Below are positions 17,286 through 31,363 of a DNA stretch of 64,000 nt, in pieces. This DNA comes from Gordionus sp. m RMFG-2023 (taxonomy: Eukaryota; Nematomorpha; Gordioida; Chordodea; Parachordodidae). A program made the translations under genes and the position numbers. Under the pieces are notes generated by a model. That model did no database searches, was not told the DNA's origin, and saw nothing but the letters and a program-made list of their open reading frames with translations. Positions within the stretch are counted from its first letter, which is position 1, and each line of letters starts with the position of its first letter. The stretch lies in assembly GCF_954871325.1 (NCBI RefSeq), contig NC_088779.1:30750729-30814728 (forward strand). Direction: 5' to 3'.

Positions 17286-17471
17286 ATGGGGTTTTTTCTC
17301 AGTAATCCTCATATGATTATATTAATATTAACTGTAGTAATCAACAATTGTTTTATGTATTCATTTTTTCATCCCAAATTAAATATATATCGCAAAATGT
17401 TCAATCGATTAACGAAGGATCTCATAGTAAATCAAAAGCTAAGAAAACTAATCAACAAGATCAGATCCTAG
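17286..17471 (+). CDS. Possible small protein with hydrophobic N-terminus
   Basis: An open frame of 61 codons. After a short N-terminus it reads HMIILILTVVINNC, a possible signal or membrane segment, followed by a basic tail ending in KLRKLINKIRS. No cysteine pattern, no splice structure and no relative in the window. It may be chance, since AT-rich DNA often gives such frames. Confidence 0.2.
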   Translation: MGFFLSNPHMIILILTVVINNCFMYSFFHPKLNIYRKMFNRLTKDLIVNQKLRKLINKIRS

Positions 17472-18450
17472 CATTATAAAAAAAACTTCATAAAGAACCT
17501 CTAATATTTTATGTGCATGCAGGAGGTTATCATTGATATAAGTCATGCCAACAAATTAAATAACTTTATTTATTATCTAATAACGTAAAAAGAAGAGTAA
17601 AATTTATTCTTAAGCAAGTAATTAATAAAATATAAAAATAAAAGATTTTCAGATTTTAATATAAAAGTATAACAATTTTTAACTTCGCCGCGACATCCCT
17701 ACAAAAAATTATTTTTTTACAATTTAGGGAAAACTATATCGAGCATCAACAATTTGAATTGAATTACAAAAAAGGAATTTATTTGATCAAAATGAAGAAA
17801 TTTGAATATAAAATTAATATTAATTGATATTACTATTTATAATTATAATGCAAGAATTATAAGGAATTCGCTCGTTCTTCGTTGCTCTAAAAACTTCCAG
17901 CCGTGCTAAATCCTCGTTCAGAAAAAGCTTTAGTTGCTGGAATAGCCAATATTTATTTTTTTTTAGCTAATATTGATAACTTTGGGGAAATCTTTTTTCT
18001 TATCTTTTACCACCAAATTAAGATATCATTTTTATTTTTTAAAGTATATCCTCTCTCCCTCAAGTGAGATCTATTAAATTAAACGTTAAATCAAATGATA
18101 ATAAATTTTAAAAATAAATAATTTAAAATTTAAATTAAATATTTGTAAATTGTATAAAATTTAACTAAGTAGCCTATAATCTTTCTAAAATTATATAAAT
18201 AAACTCGTTATCACTTAATCGTTTTTAAATTAAAATAATTATATTTCAAAAAAAAAATTTCAATATGTATAATTTCAAATTTATTAAAAGCAACACTTGG
18301 AAAATTTGTTAGTAATAATATACATATTTTTTGGGCTCATAATAAAGCTAAAAAATATTTTAATTTTTGGGTTTATCTTTTTTTAATATAGAATTTGAAT
18401 CCTATTGATATAGATTTAATCTCAAACTTATAATCCGATCTAGTACCATT
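17472..18450. other. AT-rich stretch with a dispersed repeat
   Basis: No gene seen. The part 17770-18070 is related to 9340-9540 in direct orientation. Confidence 0.5.
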
Positions 18451-18871
<421 letters not shown>

Positions 18872-18879
18872 CGATTTTA

Positions 18880-19070
18880 ACCGATTAAAAACGGCTAAAA
18901 CTCAATATTTTATCCTGAATAATATTACGCAAGCCTGAAGATTTTGCTCATAGAAGGTACAGAGGTCTAGAGACATCAATTAACGAATTCTCGTAGGGCA
19001 ATTCTGGCTAAAATATTGAGTTCACCGTTTTTAAAAATTGGATCAAAACGATCCGTTTATAAGAACACTA
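18880..19070. mobile_element. MITE family 1 copy, 5' end lost
   Basis: Begins at ACCGATTAAAAACGGCTAA next to the microsatellite, keeps the core AAGCCTGAAGATTTTGCTC, and ends with ATTGAGTT...CCGTTTTTAAAAATTGG and TTATAAGAACACTA. The terminal TAGTGTTGTTAAA of the family is absent on the left. Confidence 0.7.
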
Positions 19071-19424
19071 ATGGTGAGCTTAGTTTTCTCTCTGCTTCCA
19101 GTTCACTAATATTATTATTTTTATCGGATATTTCCGAGATGTTCTCAAATATTTCATTTTTTTAGGTAATTAATAATTTTCAGAATTTTGTATTATATAT
19201 TTTTTTTATTTATTTAAAAAAAATATTTGAAATATTTCATGGTATATATTCTTTAAGCTATAAACATTTTTTTATAATAAAAATAACATTTTTGACATGG
19301 GAATTTATATATAAAATAAAAATTATTTAAATTTTTATTTATAAAAAACAGATTATTTTTTATATATATCTTTATGAATTTTCATATTTATTTGTTTAAA
19401 TAGTGAATATCTTGTTTATAAAAT

Positions 19425-19753
19425 ATGTATCATAAGAATAAAGGTTTAAATCTAGTGGGATTATTATACACCATGATAGTAATAATGAACAACTCAATTA
19501 GTGGATTTCCAGCGTGCTTTTATTGTATAAATACATAATAACAGATTATGCATACTAAAAACATATATTCTTCTAATCTATTTAAAAAGATGACCAATCA
19601 AATGATAATGTAATGAACCAAATACGTTATATTATGGAACATGGTATAATTATATTTAAACAAAATTTCCCTAAATTTCTAATGCAAGGTTACGATACAT
19701 TCTGTTCTACATATTGCATCTCAGACCAATACGTTTGTTGTATATGCGTGTAA
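19425..19753 (+). CDS. Small secreted cysteine-rich peptide, copy 1
   Basis: Three exons, 19425-19524, 19590-19643 and 19689-19753, with introns of 65 and 45 bp, encode 72 residues. Exon 1 gives an N-terminal hydrophobic leader (LVGLLYTMIVIM) and the first cysteine in FPACFY. Exon 2 is exactly 54 nt and reads D-Q-S-N-D then QIRYIMEHG. Exon 3 gives FCSTYCISDQYVCCICV and stop, the family pattern C-x3-C-x6-C-C-x-C. Both introns are phase 1 and have GT-AG ends. The same architecture recurs in seven other intact copies here, which is the main evidence that the gene is real. The product is predicted to be secreted; its function is unknown. A G/C-rich repeat lies about 150 bp downstream. Confidence 0.85.
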
Positions 19754-19904
19754 GCTAACATTTAATTATTATTGTTTCATCGAATTATGTTATCAATTTT
19801 TAAATATAAGATAAGATATTAATTATAAAAAGTTCAACAATTTATTATTTTTAATATTTGTGTGAATGAAAATTGTGCAGATGATTATATATATATATTT
19901 AGAG

Positions 19905-20050
19905 ATCTGCAAAAGTAGGTCCGGCCGGAGCCCGGTCCGATAGGTCCTAATTTCGGCTCCTTGGCTGGACCGGTATAATTTTTAAACAAATTTCGGGTAT
20001 GGCCCTGGTTTGAAAAATTTAAGCCTGACCCAGAATCACTAATATAGATA
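19905..20050. repeat. G/C-rich dispersed repeat downstream of peptide copy 1
   Basis: Starts AGATCTGCAAAAGTAGGTCC, continues with GGCCGGAGCCCGG, and ends near AAGCCTGACCC...AATATAGATAT. It resembles 31975-32140 and, more loosely, the blocks at 55340, 56745, 57175 and 59060. Class unknown; the ends hint at short inverted repeats. Confidence 0.55.
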
Positions 20051-20513
20051 TTTTATAAATATATGTTTTTTCACAAAAAATTAACATAAAATTTATTATA
20101 TTGAATGAAAATAGTGATTAAGGGAGTACCTTGTCAAAATTTTAATGCCAAAAAATAAATGTTCCATTAGTTAAAACTATTTATTTTTATTTTTTTTTAC
20201 AGTGACAATGATCTACTTTAAATTAAAATTTTCCTTCACCAAAATGCCTCAATCTTCAACTATCTCAAACCTTTCTTCATAAAAAAATTAAAAATTATGT
20301 ATATTTTTCTTGTAATGTTTTATTTATATTTTTTCAAAGTTATTATTGTATAATTAATGAATAAATATATTATTATGCATATATATATATAAAGAATTTG
20401 TTTTATAAATAATTTTTTTAAAAAAATGTATACTTAATTTTGTAAAAAAATTACCATTTTAAAGATATAATTTAAGGACCGAAGAAAAATTAATATGAAT
20501 TAATTATTTTTTT

Positions 20514-20632
20514 TTAGATAACTCAATATTTTAGCCAGAAAAATATTACCTGAGCCTTGAGATCTCGATAGATATAATGTACCTTTGTTCCTTCTATGAG
20601 AAAAAAATCTTCGAGTTGACCGATATCAACAC
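20514..20632. mobile_element. MITE family 1 copy, partial
   Basis: Core AACTCAATATTTTAGCCAG, then AAATATTACCTGAGCC and TTTGTTCCTTCTATGAG. Both termini are missing. Confidence 0.65.
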
Positions 20633-22375
20633 AATCGTATTTTTCTTACTTCCAAAAGTTCTAATTTTCATATTCTCATGTTGTTTTACATTTGGCGTGC
20701 TCATTAATAATTTTTTTCCGCCTGTGACGTTGAAAAAATTTGAAGGGTAAAATCGAACTATATCTAAAATATCCTTTCAAATACTTGAGAGATAAGGAAA
20801 GCCCATCAAGTTAATTCAAACGTTTAAATCAAAAACTAAAAATTCATTATGTAAGTTAGAGAGTTAAAACAAATATTTCTCCTGAGTCAATTTTATCAGT
20901 CGAAATATATTAATAGTCGTATATGATTTTTTTTAAATTGATGTTACATTATTTATTTTTCATTTTATGTGTGTCTCTAAGATTCTATTTTATAATAGAA
21001 GTTTGTTTTAGCAATTAAAACTAATTTATTAGGGAGACGGTGGTGATACAGTTCATATTGTTCCATAAATATTGAAGGATCGATCGTTACCCATACTACC
21101 CAAATTCTTTAGTTTAAATACCACTGTTGGCAAAGACCTAATTATCCCCCTTATACACATTAAATTTTATCTTATCCAATGCCATCATAATTTTCAGTAC
21201 TAGTAATAAAAATATATTATAAGAAATATTCTCCATTTAGATACAATTCAGTTCCTCATTTATCAATAATTATAATTAAATACTTTTTCGACCCTTTCCT
21301 TCCTAATCTCATTGTTAAAAGACAGAATTTTTTTTCGTACCATCCAATCCCACGGCATTATCAATTTATAGAACCTTCAAGACTTTTAACCTTCAAAATT
21401 TGTGTGAAAATATCATTACAACGCATTTTTCCTTATAAGATTTTTTAAGAAATTCTAAATAATATATTTAGAAACCTTGATTTGAATAAATGTCAATTCG
21501 ATGGAAGGAAGGAACATCGAATGTATCAGGATCAAAGTAAGAAAGATGGTTCTATGATATAGTTGCTTTAAACAGTTTAAGGACTTACTTTGGCATATAT
21601 CTGCTTGAACATATTATATAGAAGGATGATTTATTAATTGGTTGGAACTAATTATAAGTTTTACTTACTCGACTGTTTCGGCGTGAGCCGGAGGCGCACA
21701 GGTCTATCAACAACACCATTAAATAGTAAGAGATCAAAACTTAGATTAATAATTTACTTCTAATTTTTTTAAATTTATAGTAGGATAAGATAATAGCTGA
21801 ACAAGTTATCGATTAAAAAAAAATGTCAATCATATGATTTAATAAAAACGGTGGTTTTGGCCTATCAGCTTTAATATAAAAATTTAAATATTCTCTATCT
21901 AATAATATGTCGTTAGTGACTATATCACTTTTAATAAATTTAAAATTAAATTCAACATCATCCATGCTTCTATACATTGTCCAACAGAGAATTGACTGTT
22001 TGCTATGCTATAACTCCCAAATCTAAAGTTCCAAATAAATCAATCTACAAACAAATATATTGACCCCCCCGGCCCAAATTCATTTTACGAACTTACAAAT
22101 AAATCCAATTTTGGATTTGTTTTTGTAATAAAATTATGTGAATGAAGAGATAAAGATGGAAAAAAATTCAAAATTTCGAATAACGTGTTTTGACTGGTTT
22201 AAATAATGTCCGAATGAATTAAATGTCGATCAATAGTGTCATTCATAGGGAGTAGGATCGGAAATACTGTAAAAGAAAAATAAAAAATATAGGGTTAAGT
22301 AAGAAGATAAAAACTGCCTGAATCAATTTTAAAAAAAAGAAGAGGAAGATAGTGTCATATTTATATGGTCACAAG
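20633..22375. other. AT-rich stretch without recognised genes
   Basis: No long frames and no recognised homology on either strand. A run of seven C lies near 22064. Confidence 0.5.
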
Positions 22376-22569
22376 TAGTGTTGTTAAACGGTTTATTTTG
22401 AGCCGATTTTTAAAAACGGCTAACTCAATATTTTAGCCTCAAAAATATAGCCCTAAACCTTGATATTTTCGCTAATATATTTCCTAACCTTGGGTTCCTT
22501 CTACAAGCAAAATCTTCAGACTTAAGCTATATTATTCTGGATGAAATAGTGAGCCATTTAACAACACAT
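22376..22569. mobile_element. MITE family 1 copy, both ends present
   Basis: Starts TAGTGTTGTTAAACGG, has TTTTGAGCCGATTTTTAAAAACGGCTAACTC (two overlapping family segments), and ends GAGCCATTTAACAACACA. Flanks GTCACAAG and CTCACAGG are similar, consistent with a decayed 8-bp target duplication. Confidence 0.8.
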
Positions 22570-22847
22570 GCTCACAGGTTCAATAGTATGGTTAAAAAAA
22601 TATACAAAACTCACTTTTAGTTTTTGAACTTTCTAAATTATTCAATAATTTTAATCTGTATCTCAATAAAGAAAAGAATGATAAGCATAGGGATAGAAAA
22701 TCCTATGAGGTTGGGAAATAGGGATTTCAGGATTTCTATATGCAATATTTGTCAATTTTTTTTAAAATTTCAAGAAAAATAGTAATAATATATGAATCTT
22801 ATATTATAATCATAATAGTTATAACTGTTGTTTTTAGTCGCGTACAC

Positions 22848-23240
22848 AACAAACGTTTTAATGATCTGAGCCGCAATATGAAGAGCAAAATATGGCCAAA
22901 CCTTTAAAAACATTAAAAAAAAATTTTTTTTTTAAATATAGCATTTAAAATTTTAGATCAAAACAATTATATATATATATGTTTTTAAATATATATAAAC
23001 TTACCATGATTTCTTATATTAAACGAAGCTGTTCCAACAACACCTCGTTTAAGGAATTATCTTACAAAAAAAATTTATAAAAAATTTATATATTTATAAT
23101 TAATCAGCAGAATTTTATATATGTGTTAACAATGAAAGCATTCTCACGATACATGATTTAGGTTGTTCATTAGAAGAATCAAAGTGAATAAAAGAAAAAT
23201 TTTGTTCGGTAGAAACTTTTATTCATTATTATACTATAAG
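22848..23240 (-). pseudogene. Decayed copy of the cysteine-rich peptide gene
   Basis: Minus strand. Exon-3-like sequence from 22901 downward reads G-L-A-I-FCSSYCGSDH, then a shifted NVCC, with the last cysteine lost. Exon-2-like sequence lies at about 23060-23000 with a strong donor CATG|GTAAGT. Exon-1-like sequence around 23200-23120 has a hydrophobic leader and ends E-C-F-H before GT. In-frame stops lie in both the exon 1 and exon 2 equivalents, and the exon 1 frame has no start codon. It is a dead relative of the eight intact copies and shows that the family is older than the present tandem set. Confidence 0.65.
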
Positions 23241-23421
23241 TAATTTATGTGTAGTAAGGTAAGAAAACAAGCAAAAAAATTTATGCCATAATTATTTTAA
23301 ATAAAATCTAAAATTTATTAATTTTATTTTTTTAAAACTTTATAAACAAAGTTCATACGTTAAAATAACTGAGTCTGAATTTGACGTCAGAAGTACAAAT
23401 AAAATAGTGTTATTATGATTA

Positions 23422-24338
<917 letters not shown>

Positions 24339-25184
24339 ATTTCATATTAAGAGTTATTTTAACGATCTTAATTAATATTTGAGATATATTTAAATTTAAA
24401 TATAGTGCATTACGCAATTTTCGCGTTAAGCTGAGTTGGGAATTACATTTTTTTATTATTTTTTTAAGTTAGTGTATAGACTAACCTTCATATAAATTAG
24501 AAAAAAAAATAGAAGAGGGCTTACGTTAAATCTTCAGTTGTTTTTATATGGAATACAACATATTTTAAAAAGAAGTTGATCGGAAATTATGCATAATTCA
24601 TAAACCTAAAATGAACAATCTAAGAGTAAATTCTATTAATTATATATGAGTATTTTACGTATATTGTGAGTAAATTTTTCAATTTGTTTTAAATAAATTG
24701 AATAATTCATCATTCGATTTGTATCAGAAATAGACCTATCAGAGACATTAAAAAAAGAGGGATTTCCTTTTGACTCCCCCATTGGGCCTATGATTGTGGC
24801 CAATCAATTACCATGTTAGATTCACGTGTTTAAGGTGTATTTTTTTTTACTCATAAACGAATCAGTGTATGTTGAATTTGGGACATCCGAATTTTAAGCA
24901 AGATTTGAAATAATTCTCATATATTCTATTATTTTAAAAAAGGATTGAAATAGAAATTATCAACAATGTTTTCCTTTATTAACCTCCACATTTTCCTGAT
25001 TTTTTACATTATTTCATTAATATTTTTTTAAAAAATAATTTTAATAGATTTTAAACAGGATATTACATATCCTGGTATTTATGTTTTCTAATTTTTCAAT
25101 ATTTATTTTAAAATTTAAATTAATATATAATTGGATCTAAATACCTTTTTAAACTTTATCTTCAAAAAAATATATTAACTAGGT
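24339..25184. other. AT-rich stretch without recognised genes
   Basis: Nothing recognised. A short, less A/T-rich patch (24760-24830) has no open frame of note. Confidence 0.5.
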
Positions 25185-25385
25185 TAGTATTTGTTAAATG
25201 ATTCGATTTAAACCAATTTTTAAAAGTCTAACTCAATATTTTAGCCAGAAAAATATGGCGCGAGTCGTGAGATATTTGGCTAATAGAGGATCAAAGCTTT
25301 GTGCCATCTATCAAAATCCCGAGACTTGCGCAAAATCATTTTCGGATAAAATATTGAGTCAGCTGTTTTTAAAAAAAAAATTAAT
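25185..25385. mobile_element. MITE family 1 copy
   Basis: Starts TAGTATTTGTTAAATG, contains AACTCAATATTTTAGCCAG and an inverted arm AAATATTGAGTCAGCTG. A 70-codon plus-strand frame over it is a by-product of the element, not a gene. Confidence 0.75.
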
Positions 25386-27080
25386 CTGGATATTTGCCCT
25401 GTACACTTAAAAGTTCGATTGAGTTAAGGGTAAGAAGGTCTATTCAGGTGTTCAAGTCACGGTTTGTTAGTATTTCGTATGTATTATAGACATCACTTTC
25501 GCTCAGTGACTACATGAGAGGGGGGGGTTAGCAACAGTTCGCTTCCAATTTTCTATTTTTCTTGAGAGGGTTAGGGGAATAGGTATTTGGGCGATCTTGG
25601 AGGGGGGGGGGGGTTATTTATTAAAATTTTAAAGAAAATAGTACAAATATTTTTATCATAGACATATTTTAATACAATGATATTGCTAAACATAGACCAA
25701 TATATTACAAATCGTAAGACATTATTTTTCTAAATGAATCTATTTTCTGGATAATATTCTGCTATCCCTTTTAACAGATAATATAAAAGGAGGGTAGGCA
25801 TTCTATCAGTAAACTCGTATTCAGGCCAAACAGTATACTATAATAATCCATTCATTATTAATAAGGGGCTTATTAATTAAATTCATGTTTCTAAAATTTT
25901 GATAGTTGGTAGAGTATCAATAATTTAAAATTTATGAAGGAGGCACGATTATAATTTAAAAAGTGAATAATGTGGGGAACAGCGTCTACTTGACAGGATT
26001 TTCACTGGATGCGCACCCATCTCAATAACCTATTCTTAGCCCCCTAGAAAATTTCCTACACCTTGTGCGTCGGTAATTCCTCTTTAATAATTATACCTTT
26101 TTGATTTTAATGGTACTCTCTTCATAAATGTTAAAAAGAATTAACTTAAATTATTAATACTCTACTACCAACTATATATAGTTTGAGTGTGAAAGAGTTA
26201 TATTTTGGAACATGAATTCAATTAAAAACACTCTCATTTACAATGAAGGCCATTATTATAGCATATTGTTTAGCATGAATATGAGTTTGCTGAGAATGTC
26301 CAACCTTTTTTAAAATATTATATTCAAAAGTGTAACAGAAAGTTTTAATTGGGAAAATAATGTCTATGATTGAATGCGATATATTATATATATTTGGTCG
26401 ATGATTATCAATATTGTTGTATTATAATAGGTCTATAATAAATAGTAGTATTAATTTTTATAGTAATACATTTTGCCCTATTCTAAAAAATTAAATATAT
26501 AACCCACCAAAACCTATCCTAACCCCTTAAAGACGCCCACTGTCAACTCCCTCAAAAATGGATGAAGAAAATTTTAGTATCATAGCTGCATATCGAGATT
26601 TCTTTCCATTCAATTTTATTATAAAAATACTCTGAAAATATTCTACGCTCTCCGTTCATCCAATTAATTAAAACTAGGAAGATCTGCTTGTCGATCACTA
26701 TTTAAAATATAATCTCTTTCAAATATTAATTTTTGGCGACTCAGCTATTAATTTTTAGCGATTCACCTTCTATCCAAACACACATATCCTAAAAATATCG
26801 ATATTGGGGTTCACAACTTTCCATCGCAGCATTCATTTTTTCTAAAGCCAATTTATAACCTTATACTTTACCAAATAACATAGATACAAATTTGTTAACA
26901 GCCGTAAATACATGGGATAGAAATTGCCCTTCAGGTCTTTGTAGGTCTACTATCAGTGATGTGGTTAGTGATGTAGGCATAGGTTAAATACCCGAGAAAA
27001 TGATTTATTTGTCCATTCACGATAAACGACATTCGAGATAAAAGTTTTGCTCAATTGATATGGAATCACTACATTTATAC
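25386..27080. other. AT-rich stretch with poly-G runs
   Basis: No gene recognised. Two long G runs lie near 25519 and 25602, unusual in this base composition. Some moderately complex sequence at 25980-26080 and 26510-26960 gives no frame that I recognise. Confidence 0.5.
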
Positions 27081-27245
27081 TAGTGTTTTGAAGCGATCTG
27101 CTAACTCATTATTATAGCCAGAATAATATAGCCTAAGCCTCGAGATTCCGCTGATTGATATCTGGACCTTTGTGCCATCTATGGAAAAAATTTTTAAGCT
27201 TGAGTATCTGGATACATAATTTGGGATTGGTGTATTAACAATATT
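27081..27245. mobile_element. MITE family 1 copy, diverged
   Basis: Starts TAGTGTTTTGAAGCGATC, has GCTAACTCATTATTATAGCC and TAGCCTAAGCCTCGAGATT, and probably ends at the inverted GTATTAACAATATTA. Confidence 0.6.
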
Positions 27246-28020
27246 AACAACCTGAATTTTAACCCAGTTCCAAACCTAATAATCGCGCGAGCTACCTTGG
27301 TATTATTGTTCCTTAAAGACATGGTATTCCTTCAGCAGGGTTGCATCATACCCGGAAATCCCTTTGCATTTAAGCCATATTTTCCTTAATTTTTTTTTAA
27401 AATTAATCCCTTTTTTTAATATATATTTTCAATATATTTTAGTAATGTATACGAATTTTTTGATATTTATAATATTTTTTTAAAATTAAAATGAATTATG
27501 ACTCCATCAACAAAACAATATTTATCAATTTTTTTTATTGAAAAAAAATAAACTTAGATTCATCTGCCAGAGAATTTTATTTTTAAACCATAATTAATAA
27601 CATTGTTTCACATAATTTTTGGACTTAATTTTTTCAAGTTGTTTTGTATTTTAACCTTGAGAAATTAAAACTGAAGTCTACAATAATACTGAATAAATTA
27701 TGATTTGGAAAATATTTCTAAGATAAATTTTTTATTTTTATAAGACTGAATTTAGAAATTATGAAAAATACAAGTATATCAAAACAAAACATCTAATTTA
27801 AATATGTAATTTCTTAAATATTTTTTTGAAGCCAATTATTTAATAAAAAAATTAATTATAATATCTAATCAAAAAAAAGAGTAGGGGGCTAATAATTTCT
27901 AGTTAATGGGAAGAGTTTTAATACAAAAATGTTTATAAATTTTACATTCATCATTACATTAAACCATCTCTTGAGAGATTTTTCGTGCATAAAAATTATA
28001 AAAGTTAAAAAAAAAAATAT

Positions 28021-28625
28021 TTAGCATTTTTGGGTAATAAATTTGAGCAAAAATCTGTCTTCTTTAATTTGATCACAATTTTGTCTGAAGATTCTCTTCA
28101 AACTTTAAATCAAACACTACTTTATGTAAACAGCAGTGGAATAGAAATAGAGTACGGCAGTTTTGCAAATATTTGTATTTTAAATACATTTATATTTAGT
28201 ATATTGTATCTGTTATTATTAAAAGTGAGTATCTGTATCCGTACACAATTCTCATATACATTCATGTCTGAATCAACAAACAAAGTTTTATTTTGTAAAC
28301 CAACAAATGACTGCTCAATCAATCTCTAACCCTTCGAATAACAATAATTCAAAATGATTAATATCATTTTGATGTTTGACAGATATAACACATATAATAC
28401 AGCTGCAACAGTTGTTACTAATATGATTTCTGCCATCATAAAATCAAATATATACTCTACAAATTTACATTTAAACATTTCTTGATTGACATGCGAAATT
28501 ACAACACGGCCACCATTCAAAGGCAACGTGTTACATTCATCCCCGAAAAATACATATTCTTTCACATATACTTCCCCAATTCAAAATATGTATAACGATA
28601 TTGTCAAACTGCGAATAGATAGTGG
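28021..28625 (-). other. Exon-like island of unknown identity inside the left duplication arm
   Basis: This piece is not found in the other arm. On the minus strand a frame from 28565 to 28326 reads EYVFFGDECNTL, then a hydrophobic stretch AEIILVTTVAAVLYVLYL; a second frame 28322-28122 reads VGLQNKTLFVDSDM and later IFAKLPYSISIPLLFT. On the plus strand 28030-28329 is also open, with a strong donor AAAA|GTGAGT near 28224. Composition is richer than around it, so it may be a fragment of a host gene. I do not recognise it. Confidence 0.25.
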
Positions 28626-28837
28626 ATTATTAAATATTACGAAATTAATTAAGTTGAAATAAAGGGAATAAATTCATTTACTTTTTATATCATATACTTT
28701 CTTAACTATTGACTTGACTGATTTTGAATTTGCTAAGTCAAAGCAGCATAGCATGGGTACTCATAATATCATTGTATATACCTAGATTTTACACATAGTA
28801 TTTTATTTTTTTTACTTAAAAATTTAATTAGTATTGT

Positions 28838-28990
28838 TAAACTCTCAGGCCTTTAGCTGATGATATAAATAAGAAAGGCTCCAGCCCGTGACTCTTGTAA
28901 GACTTGGCTTATAATGGATAATTGTTGAGTGTCTAAAATGACCTGCTTTGACAATATATGAATATATGCAATTAAGATCCGACTTTTTTA
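28838..28990 (+). repeat. Conserved non-coding block, copy 1 of 3
   Basis: Contains TGATGATATAAATAAGAAAG and GCTTATAATGGATAATTGTTG. A second direct copy is at about 45050-45190 and an inverted one at about 63240-63370. It is better conserved than the sequence around it. No open frame of note. Confidence 0.6.
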
Positions 28991-29812
28991 CATTTTAGAT
29001 ATATATTAATAAATGATTAATCAAGGAAAAAAAATTGTTGCTGCTTATTTCAAAACGTAAACATGCTCATTTAAAAAGAAAAATCTTTTAGTCCAACATC
29101 CGTCTTTAGATGACCGTTAATTTGAAATAAATGTATATTTTATCGTGTAAAAATATTACAAAATAATAACATTTAATAGATACAATATGAACATGATAAA
29201 GATGGTATATTCCATTACGAAATTATTAGGAGCGGCTTTTCATGCCACAAATAAATCACGAATACTGAATATAATTTTAGTAATAGATATTTTAAAAAAA
29301 TTATTGAATATGAAGAATACTGATAATGAACGAGTTAAGGACATTGATAACTTGCTAATCGTTAAACATATATATTTGTTTCTAGATTAATATAACATGG
29401 TTTCGATTTAGAGCATTAGGGGTTCTAAGCTTTTTCTCGAGAAGGGAGAAGGAATGGGGAACCAATATCAGGATTGAATATCCCTCTAATAAATTTTATT
29501 GGAGATCGTTACAGTTGTAGGCCCTTGGTTATATTACATTTTTTTTGAAAAAGATTTCTTCCTTCCTATTTTATAAAAATCCTTTTTAGTCATTATTTTC
29601 ATGAATTAATTATTGTATAATAATTTTAAAATGATAATTACGAAGTAAATTTTAGAAGGGGAAATTTTCCCTGTTCATTTATTATATCATTCGGAGAATT
29701 AGCTATAGAAGATTAAATAAAATAAATTATGAGCATATATAAACAAAATTCATTATATATGTGCAAAACATTCGGTGGTCCATGAATTAAAACATTCATT
29801 ATTATGATAAAA

Positions 29813-30027
29813 CTCTTCTTCTCTTCTCTTCTCTTCTCTTCTCTTCTCTTCTCTTCTCTTCTCTTCTCTTCTCTTCTCTTCTCTTCTCTTCTCTTCTCTT
29901 CTCTTCTCTTCTCTTCTCTTCTCTTCTCTTCTTCTTCTCTTCTCTTCTCTTCTCTTCTCTTCTCTTCTTCTTCTCTTCTCTTCTCTTCTTCTTCTCTTCT
30001 CTTCTCTTCTCTTCTCTTCTCTTCTCT
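29813..30027. repeat. (TTCTC)n microsatellite with TTC slips
   Basis: About 42 TTCTC units, interrupted by extra TTC at several places near its right end. It is absent at the matching place of the other duplication arm. Frames of RREEK or LLFSS repeats over it are artefacts. Confidence 0.97.
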
Positions 30028-31363
30028 GCAAAGCAGTATTTCGGTTTCAAATCGGATCAACTTTAAATCGCTTTTTAAGCGCGTTTTCTTAGAAATTTTC
30101 AAATTTTGATTTTACCGGAAATGTATTCCAGCATATTTAAAAAAAACTATCTTATGATTCGTAGATAATTTCTTCAAAATTTTAGTATAAATTATATTAA
30201 GTATTAAAAGTTGATGCAAAAAATTATCTGAAATTTATAGGGTTAAGGTGTTCAAAATTATTTCTCAAAAAATAATTTAAATTTGAAAAAATAGCATAAG
30301 CATGAGTCGCTAACATATATAAAACAAATGTAAAATCTCTATTTTATATGCAATGTAGATCTAGGTATGTATGAAATTATTAATATAAAAATTATAATGT
30401 ATAATTGCATCATTACGATTAATTTATTCCTAAAAAAAAACTTTAAAAATTTTGTTAGTAGAAGCCAAAATAATATTCATAAAAAATAGATGATATATTT
30501 TTTTGCATAATTAATGAGATAAAATTAAATTATTTTTTATGCAATAAATATAGTTTTAAAAAAAATTGTTATGAAGCATTTTATGAAGAATTTGGCTTGT
30601 ACTATAAGTATTCCGTGAAGAATTTAGCTATTCCTATCTATTGAAATAATATAAAACCCTAATTTATACATTTTTTTATAAAAAATTTAAATTTTAACAA
30701 ATTTCAATATATCTTTTTTTCAGCTTATTTAAAAAAAAATATTATTTCATTGATAATATAAGCAAAATAATTTCACAAACATGACGAAAGTAAAAATGTT
30801 GACACACCTCCCGAATAAAATTTTTTTAAATAAACCATTAAATTATTTAATGAACCCTAACAGAAAATCGACTTCCATAACAAATTTTTATCTTTTATCT
30901 AAGAAGTTACTAGATTCTTTTTCCCGTTATATAGAAATATTTTTGATTGCATTCAGTTAATTTACTGGGAAACTGATAAATTAGAACTGCACATTTGGAG
31001 GGAAAAACTTGTAATATTTAAAAATAACCCTTAAATATCTTTAAATAGTTTTAAGTAAATTTTTTTTACCGCTAAATTATTATACTTTTTTTGGATAATA
31101 TATTATATTTTTATATATATAAACTACTTAATATATCTTAAAAAAAAAATAAAATGAAATAGTTTTTCAATGTATAAAATAAAAATTAAATGCTAAATAT
31201 CATAGTATAATGTAAATTAAATAAAATAATTTTTCCAATTTGCATGCCATTTATTTAATTGTTAATTTTTTTTAAAATATTATTTTTTAAATAAAGCAAC
31301 CTTCGGTCTATTATTATCTAAAGAAAGATATTTTACAATTAAATATTTCTCATAAAATTATTA

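Noticed and set aside
25198-25410. Plus frame of 70 codons
   Set aside because: Lies over a MITE copy and reads its conserved core.
29713-30109. Frames of RREEK and LLFSS repeats
   Set aside because: Artefacts of the (TTCTC)n tract.
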